A stretch of DNA of 10,657 nt from the NCBI GenBank assembly GCA_002329125.1, contig DCXX01000109.1:1-10657 (forward strand), given 5' to 3'. The stretch comes from Fidelibacterota bacterium UBA2125 (GTDB lineage: Bacteria > Fidelibacterota > Marinisomatia > Marinisomatales > S15-B10). Shown here one piece after another: positions 7,354 to 10,657 of this stretch. The notes under the pieces are model-generated. The model saw only the letters and a list, made by a program, of their open reading frames with translations, had not been told where the DNA came from and did no database searches. Within the stretch, counting starts at the first letter, position 1. Each line of letters begins with the position of its first letter. A program made the position numbers and the translations under genes.

Positions 7354-9135
7354 ATGTCAGCGGAAATGACCCCACAAAGACTTTTACGCAACTCAAAGGA
7401 ACACGCAAATGAACCAGCCATCTCGACTCCGGTAAATGGAGGCTGGGAAACCGAAACCTGGGCTGAGTTCACATCTTATGTCATGGACATTTCCAAATCG
7501 TTGGTAGCTCTTGGCTTTCAACGCAGCGACAAACTGAGTATTTACAGTTACAACAGAAAAGAATGGTACGGCTGCTACGCTGCGGCACAGATGGCCGGTG
7601 GTGCTGGCGTAGGAGTGTATCATACCTGCTCACCCGAGGAAGTAGAATGGGTGGTGGGGAACTCTGATTCAAAGATTGTTTTTGTTGGTAACAACCCAAT
7701 GGATAACGGGGAAACAGATAAAATGCCCAACCACCGTCTAATGAAAGTTTTAGACCGCTTAGAAAAAGTAGAACATGTGGTTATGATGAACGGGGTGGAC
7801 GTTCTGGAAAATCCCAGGGCAATGACATGGGATGATTTTATCGGTAAAGGGAACTCTGTTGATGAGTCACAGGTGATGGACAGAAAAGACGCCCTCACCA
7901 TGGAGGATACAGCATCCCTGATCTATACCTCAGGAACCACTGGCAACCCCAAAGGGGTTGAGCTTACTCATGATAATTGGTCATTTGAATTGGATGCAAC
8001 CGATTCCATTATGGACTTTAAGCCGGGTGAAAAGTATGTTTCATGGTTGCCCTTGGCGCACGTGTTTGGTCAATTAGTGGACAACCATTACTGGATGAAA
8101 AACGCTCTCCATATGTATGTTGTTGATAATCCGCTGAACGTGGTTGATTTCGCCAAGGAGATTCAACCCCACCTCTTCATTGGTGTCCCCAGGATATATG
8201 AGAAGATATATTCAAATGTTAAGGCAGCCCTGGATGCCAAAGCCATTCTTAAGGTTCTTCTAAAGGTACCCGGCCTGTCGGGTGTCTTAAAGGGAAAGCT
8301 TAAAGAAAAGATTGGGATGGCCAACTGCCGTTTCGCAATTACCGGTGCTGCACCGATTAACACAGACATCCTGAGGCTGTTTCAATCACTGGGCATACCT
8401 CTTTTTGAAGGATATGGCATGACTGAAGATACAGCGGGAGCCACAATTAATTATACTGGCATGAACCGGATAGGAAGCGTGGGGCCGGCTTTCCCAAACA
8501 CGGAAATAAAAATATCCAAGGACGGAGAAGTGCTTATAAAGGGCCGCCATGTCATGAAAGGGTATTACAAGAATCCAGAAGCGACGGCGGAGACCATCAT
8601 CGATGGCTGGCTCCACAGTGGTGATGTAGGTGAAATTGATGGTGACGGCTTCGTAAGGATTACTGGCCGCAAAAAGGAGATTTATGTCACTTCCGGTGGC
8701 AAGAACATTGCACCCCTTGTTGTAGAGGAAACGATGAAATCAATTTCTATTATATCTCAATGTTTTCTTGTGGGCGACGGCCGGAAGTTTTGCAGCGCCC
8801 TCTTTACACTGGACGCAGGAGCCATCATTCGGGACAAGCTTGGAGTGGACGCAAACGAAGTTCCCAAAGACCCCTTTGAACAGATGGCGAAACTGAAAGA
8901 GCTTGGCCATACCTTTGATGATTTCACTGGAAGTGATGAGGTGCGAGCTGAAGTGCAAACCCAGGTTGACGTGCTTAACACCCGGTTTTCCAACCCGGAA
9001 CAGGTGAAAAAATTTTCTATCTTACCAAGAGACTTCACCATTGATGACGGTGAGCTGACACCGACACTGAAGATTCGACGTAAACAGATCAGCGAGAACT
9101 GGTCTGCTGAAATTGAAGCAATGTATGCCGAATAA
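7354..9135 (+). CDS. long-chain acyl-CoA synthetase (AMP-forming)
   Basis: This encodes 593 residues from ATG 7354, nine bases after AAGGAG (7339-7344). A TTG at 7345 abuts that ribosome binding site and is unlikely. It activates fatty acids to acyl-AMP and then acyl-CoA, using ATP and CoA, in the cytoplasm or at the inner membrane. All adenylate-forming motifs are present: the phosphate-binding loop YTSGTTGNPKG (residues 191-201), WLPLAHVFGQ (~232), EGYGMTED (352-359), the ATP-ribose aspartate in SGD (Asp424), the hinge GRKKE (438-442) with TSGGKNIAP after it, and the C-terminal catalytic lysine in LTPTLKIRRK (Lys573). Length and the extended C-terminal region (FDDFTGSDEVRAEVQ onward) fit the FadD15/bubblegum-like long-chain group rather than acetyl-CoA synthetase. 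Chain-length preference cannot be read from sequence. It follows the membrane Fe-S gene by 90 bases and ends at a strong terminator. Confidence 0.93.
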   Translation: MSAEMTPQRLLRNSKEHANEPAISTPVNGGWETETWAEFTSYVMDISKSLVALGFQRSDKLSIYSYNRKEWYGCYAAAQMAGGAGVGVYHTCSPEEVEWVVGNSDSKIVFVGNNPMDNGETDKMPNHRLMKVLDRLEKVEHVVMMNGVDVLENPRAMTWDDFIGKGNSVDESQVMDRKDALTMEDTASLIYTSGTTGNPKGVELTHDNWSFELDATDSIMDFKPGEKYVSWLPLAHVFGQLVDNHYWMKNALHMYVVDNPLNVVDFAKEIQPHLFIGVPRIYEKIYSNVKAALDAKAILKVLLKVPGLSGVLKGKLKEKIGMANCRFAITGAAPINTDILRLFQSLGIPLFEGYGMTEDTAGATINYTGMNRIGSVGPAFPNTEIKISKDGEVLIKGRHVMKGYYKNPEATAETIIDGWLHSGDVGEIDGDGFVRITGRKKEIYVTSGGKNIAPLVVEETMKSISIISQCFLVGDGRKFCSALFTLDAGAIIRDKLGVDANEVPKDPFEQMAKLKELGHTFDDFTGSDEVRAEVQTQVDVLNTRFSNPEQVKKFSILPRDFTIDDGELTPTLKIRRKQISENWSAEIEAMYAE

Positions 9136-9161
9136 AAAAGGGGGCCGAAGCCCCCTTTTTT
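9134..9161. terminator. bidirectional intrinsic terminator between convergent genes
   Basis: The hairpin GGGGGC-CGAA-GCCCCC (9140-9155) is flanked by AAAAAA (9134-9139) and TTTTTT (9156-9161). It therefore has a T-run after the stem on both strands. It begins inside the stop codon of the acyl-CoA synthetase and lies 14 bases beyond the stop of the minus-strand Hsp20 gene, so it should end both transcripts. Confidence 0.93.
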
Positions 9162-9174
9162 CCTGCTAAGATCG

Positions 9175-9639
9175 TTATTTGATCTGGACTTCTACTTCCT
9201 TGACCTCTATAGGCTTTGACCGAGGAACAGAGACAGATAGCACACCGCTGGTGTAGCTGGCACCGATCTTTTTCTCATTCACTTCCTCAGGCAGCCGGAA
9301 GGATCTGGAAAACTTACCTTGACGAGATTCGCGGTAAGCATACCCGTTTCGGTCATCACTGCTTTCGGCTCGCTTTTCACCGGTTATTGTGAGGACTCCG
9401 TCTTTAACGGTGACACCAAAGTCACCCTTCTTCATACCTGGAGCCTCTACACGGACCTCGTACTCCTTTTCTTTCTCAATAACATCGAAGGCTGGTAGCC
9501 AATCGGCACCGTCAACGGTGCCCAAGTCAAAGCCACCACTGAAGAACGAGTTGATGAAACGATCCATATCAGATAGCATCGATTCGCCCATGAAGGGTGA
9601 GAGAGGCGTGTTTCTGGGTGTCCATTTGATTAATGACAT
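9175..9639 (-). CDS. small heat shock protein, Hsp20 / alpha-crystallin family
   Basis: This encodes 154 residues, of typical length for bacterial class A small heat shock proteins. The ATG (9637-9639) is preceded on the minus strand by AAAGGAG with a good spacer. Residues 1-45 form a variable N-terminal arm (PFMGESMLSDMDRFINSFF). Residues ~47-143 are the alpha-crystallin domain: WLPAFDVIEKEKEYEVRVEAPGM, VKDGVLTITGEKR, FSRSFRLPEEV, and the hallmark ASYTSGVLSVSVPR (A-x-x-x-x-G-V-L). The short tail (VEVQIK) contains alternating aliphatic residues that could act as the I-x-I oligomer-locking motif. These are ATP-independent holdases that bind unfolding proteins in the cytoplasm. A sigma-54-type promoter lies 66 bases upstream. 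No CIRCE operator was found, so regulation differs from HrcA-type heat-shock control. Confidence 0.95.
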   Translation of the reverse strand: MSLIKWTPRNTPLSPFMGESMLSDMDRFINSFFSGGFDLGTVDGADWLPAFDVIEKEKEYEVRVEAPGMKKGDFGVTVKDGVLTITGEKRAESSDDRNGYAYRESRQGKFSRSFRLPEEVNEKKIGASYTSGVLSVSVPRSKPIEVKEVEVQIK

Positions 9640-9679
9640 AGTTAATCTCCTTTCATTTTAAGTTTAACTTTTAATCATG

Positions 9680-9693
9680 GAACCTTTCGGTTC
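9680..9693 (-). promoter_or_regulatory. hairpin at the predicted 5' end of the hsp20 mRNA
   Basis: On the minus strand, GAACC-GAAA-GGTTC forms a 5-bp stem with a GNRA-type tetraloop. The transcription start expected from the sigma-54 promoter is about base 9694, so the stem would sit at the very 5' end of the message, about 40 bases ahead of the start codon. Stems in this position often protect mRNAs from 5'-end decay. It does not pair with the ribosome binding site, so it is not an obvious RNA thermometer. Confidence 0.45.
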
Positions 9694-9704
9694 ATCATCT
9701 ATGA

Positions 9705-9720
9705 AGCAAGGTGCGTGCCA
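9705..9720 (-). promoter_or_regulatory. sigma-54 (RpoN) -24/-12 promoter of the hsp20 gene
   Basis: The minus strand reads TGGCACGCACCTTGCT, preceded by C. This matches the known sigma-54 consensus (YTGGCACGrNNNTTGCW) at every specified position except the single r. The essential GG and GC dinucleotides are the required 12 bases apart. It is oriented toward hsp20, with an expected start near 9694 and a leader of about 55 bases. Sigma-54 promoters need an AAA+ enhancer-binding activator, so hsp20 should respond to a specific signal rather than to sigma-32-type control alone. Confidence 0.8.
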
Positions 9721-9813
9721 GAAACACAAATCTGTCAAATATGCAGATATTATTGAAAATTAGTCAACCTACAACTGAAAATATGGCAGAGACCTCTTTT
9801 TTTCTGAAATAAT

Positions 9814-9840
9814 GGCTGAGGAAACAGTTGTTTGGGCTGA
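9814..9840. promoter_or_regulatory. possible enhancer site for the sigma-54 promoter
   Basis: This stretch contains the dyad AAACA-GT-TGTTT (9822-9833), bracketed by two GGCTGA repeats at 9814-9819 and 9835-9840. The repeats are 21 bases apart, i.e. two helical turns. A third GGCTGA is at 9903-9908. It lies 94-120 bases upstream of the -24 element, a usual distance for an activator site. The assignment is inferred only from position and symmetry. Confidence 0.25.
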
Positions 9841-9865
9841 TCGTCATAATAATAAATCAATGCGT

Positions 9866-9894
9866 TTGATATTGTAAAATGGGTGAAGTATTTT
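9866..9894 (+). promoter_or_regulatory. sigma-70-like promoter on the plus strand
   Basis: TTGATA (9866-9871) and TATTTT (9889-9894) are separated by exactly 17 bases, matching the -35 and -10 consensus at 5 and 4 of 6 positions. Transcription would start near 9901 and run toward the terminator at 9972. In AT-rich DNA such matches occur by chance, but the downstream orphan terminator supports a real plus-strand transcript. Confidence 0.4.
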
Positions 9895-9900
9895 CCCAAT

Positions 9901-10016
9901 GAGGCTGATTCTTACAGGTCTTTTTTACCTAAAATCTCGCTGATAGTCAATACAAATTCTTTTTGTTAATTAAGGTGTAAACCGCTCTTATACTAAAGCG
10001 GTTTACACCTTTTTTT
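9901..10016 (+). ncRNA. candidate small RNA or transcribed leader ending at an orphan terminator
   Basis: About 116 bases lie between the predicted start of a sigma-70-like promoter and a strong intrinsic terminator. No protein frame of useful length lies within. A small stem (AGGT/ACCT around 9916-9930) precedes an AT-rich single-stranded stretch, a layout common in regulatory RNAs. I recognise no known RNA family. The alternative is a 5' leader of the amidohydrolase gene in which the hairpin acts as an attenuator. Confidence 0.35.
9972..10016 (+). terminator. strong intrinsic terminator with no gene in front of it
   Basis: AAGGTGTAAACCGCT (9972-9986) pairs perfectly over 15 bases with AGCGGTTTACACCTT (9997-10011), with a 10-base loop, and T continues through 10016. 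The minus strand has no T-run after the stem, so it acts on plus-strand transcripts. The nearest upstream plus-strand gene already has its own terminator at 9134-9161, and hsp20 runs the other way, so this must end a separate transcript. Confidence 0.85.
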
Positions 10017-10023
10017 AACCCAA

Positions 10024-10067
10024 CTTTCTGCCATCCCTGAATTGCTTGTTGAAGTAGTGGCAGAGGG
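10024..10067 (+). promoter_or_regulatory. hairpin in the leader of the amidohydrolase gene
   Basis: TCTGCCA (10027-10033) is exactly complementary to TGGCAGA (10058-10064), and G-U pairs plus one C-G pair extend the stem to 11 positions (10024-10034 with 10057-10067). The apical loop is 22 bases. It sits 45 bases before the start codon and leaves the ribosome binding site free. Weak -35/-10-like sequences (TTGAAG 10049, TAAATT 10071) overlap it, so it may instead be part of a promoter or operator region. Confidence 0.35.
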
Positions 10068-10112
10068 CTCTAAATTTGACCCTACCATTAATTTTTTTTG
10101 AGAGGATCACAA

Positions 10113-10657
10113 ATGAAAGCAGGTTTTCTAGCAGTCTTTTCTTTTATTGTGTTGGTATTTGCTTCTGATGACACTGATAAGCCGATCATTCTTAAAGCGA
10201 CTCGCATGGTTGACGTTGAGAAAGGAAAGGTGGTAAAAAATGCCACCGTGGTGATCATCGGTGACAAAATTGAATCAGTCAATCCAAAGCGGACACCCAA
10301 AAATAGTCGTGTCATCGATCTTGGTGACGTAACCCTTATGCCCGGCCTTATGGATATGCACCGCCACCTCACTTCCATCATAAGTAAGAACCGTTACATG
10401 GAAAGATTCACTCTTAATCCACAGGACCATACAATACGCGCTGTCGCGAATGCTGAAAAAGCACTTATGATGGGTTTTACATCAGTGCGAAATGTAGGAG
10501 ACAGGGCGGGTGCTACAGTAGCGTTGAGAAATGCTATTAATACAGGCGTTGTTCCTGGCCCGCGGATCTTTACTGCAGGTAGATCAATCGCTACCACCGG
10601 TGGTCATGCCGACCCAACCAACGGCATGAGAGCGGACCTTATGGGTGACCCCGGGCC
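10113..10657 (+). CDS. secreted metal-dependent amidohydrolase, N-terminal part (3' end outside window)
   Basis: ATG 10113 follows AGAGG (10101-10105) with a seven-base spacer; the frame stays open to the window end (181 codons visible). Residues 1-17 form a signal peptide (MKAGFLAVFSFIVLVFA), implying a periplasmic or lipid-free exported enzyme. Residues ~25-75 form the small composite beta-sandwich seen in the amidohydrolase superfamily (KATRMVDVEKG, VVIIGDKIESV). MPGLMDMHRHL carries the metal-binding H-x-H (His83, His85) at the first barrel strand. FTSVRNVGD and GPRIFTAGRSIATTGGHAD follow the pattern of the imidazolonepropionase-like / Xaa-Pro dipeptidase-type amidohydrolases, a group often acting on peptides or on N-acyl and lactam bonds. 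The later metal ligands and catalytic aspartate lie beyond the window, so the substrate cannot be assigned. Arg between the two histidines is slightly unusual (often Val, Thr or Cys). Confidence 0.88.
   Translation, partial: MKAGFLAVFSFIVLVFASDDTDKPIILKATRMVDVEKGKVVKNATVVIIGDKIESVNPKRTPKNSRVIDLGDVTLMPGLMDMHRHLTSIISKNRYMERFTLNPQDHTIRAVANAEKALMMGFTSVRNVGDRAGATVALRNAINTGVVPGPRIFTAGRSIATTGGHADPTNGMRADLMGDPG

Larger units (their letters stand above)
9640..10112. other. gene-free regulatory region between hsp20 and the amidohydrolase gene
   Basis: No protein-coding frame with a start, ribosome site and reasonable composition is visible in these 473 bases on either strand. The region is AT-rich and holds divergent promoters, an orphan intrinsic terminator and leader hairpins, listed separately. 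The stretch 9721-9860 shows only short dyads and repeats. Confidence 0.7.

Noticed and set aside
7110..7412. 100-codon plus-strand ORF bridging the Fe-S and acyl-CoA synthetase genes
   Set aside because: It overlaps the confident ends of both neighbouring genes in another frame, and its translation shows no family features.
9637..9720. RNA thermometer (ROSE or fourU type) in the hsp20 leader
   Set aside because: The ribosome site AAAGGAG finds no convincing partner in the leader; the only clear stem (GAACC/GGTTC) does not cover it.
9730..9748. ATCTG ... CAGAT dyad (9-base spacer) just upstream of the sigma-54 promoter
   Set aside because: The arms are only five bases and too near the -24 element for a typical enhancer; consistent with chance in AT-rich DNA.
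9640..9760. CIRCE (HrcA) operator upstream of hsp20
   Set aside because: No TTAGCACTC-N9-GAGTGCTAA or close variant is present.
10064..10099. AGGG/CCCT pairing followed by a run of eight T as a second terminator
   Set aside because: The stem is only four base pairs with a 12-base loop, and the T-run starts eight bases after it; too weak and badly spaced for an intrinsic terminator.

Overview
The window looks like a chromosomal segment from a marine or anaerobic Gram-negative lineage of the FCB group (Marinimicrobia/SAR406, Ignavibacteria, Calditrichota or KSB1-like). The main evidence is two secreted proteins that both end in a type IX secretion (T9SS) C-terminal sorting domain with the N-x-P-N-P-F-N-P signature, plus a TonB-dependent receptor followed by a DUF4249-like putative lipoprotein. 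Base composition is moderate and looks even across the window. I see no insertion sequence, phage gene, CRISPR array, tRNA or rRNA. Family names come from motif recognition, not from a database search.

Positions 1-6166 (plus strand) hold a cell-surface block. It comprises the C-terminal part of a TonB-dependent receptor (start lies outside the window), a DUF4249-like protein overlapping it as TGATG, a small lamin-tail-domain (LTD) protein with a T9SS sorting domain, and a large CotH-kinase/Ig-like/LTD/T9SS protein. The first pair is translationally coupled. The two T9SS proteins follow with gaps of 88 and about 73 bases. A plausible reading is an outer-membrane uptake pair beside secreted, surface-anchored LTD proteins, one carrying a CotH-type kinase fold.

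Positions 6188-7263 hold a multi-pass membrane protein with cysteine motifs of the NapH/NosR/RdxA polyferredoxin type. Its main reading frame has no normal start before the first transmembrane helix. A 35-codon ATG ORF with a good ribosome binding site lies just upstream in another frame, so a one-base frameshift or an AUU start is likely.

Positions 7354-9135 encode a long-chain acyl-CoA synthetase. It ends at a symmetric intrinsic terminator shared with a convergent Hsp20 gene (minus strand, 9175-9639). The Hsp20 gene has a near-consensus sigma-54 promoter, whose predicted start falls at the edge of a short GAAA-loop hairpin.

Positions 9640-10112 contain no protein gene but are rich in signals: the sigma-54 promoter, a possible upstream activator region, a sigma-70-like promoter on the plus strand, a perfect 15-bp intrinsic terminator with no gene in front of it (candidate small RNA or leader), and a further leader hairpin. 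From 10113 to the window end runs the N-terminal part of a secreted metal-dependent amidohydrolase, cut by the window edge.
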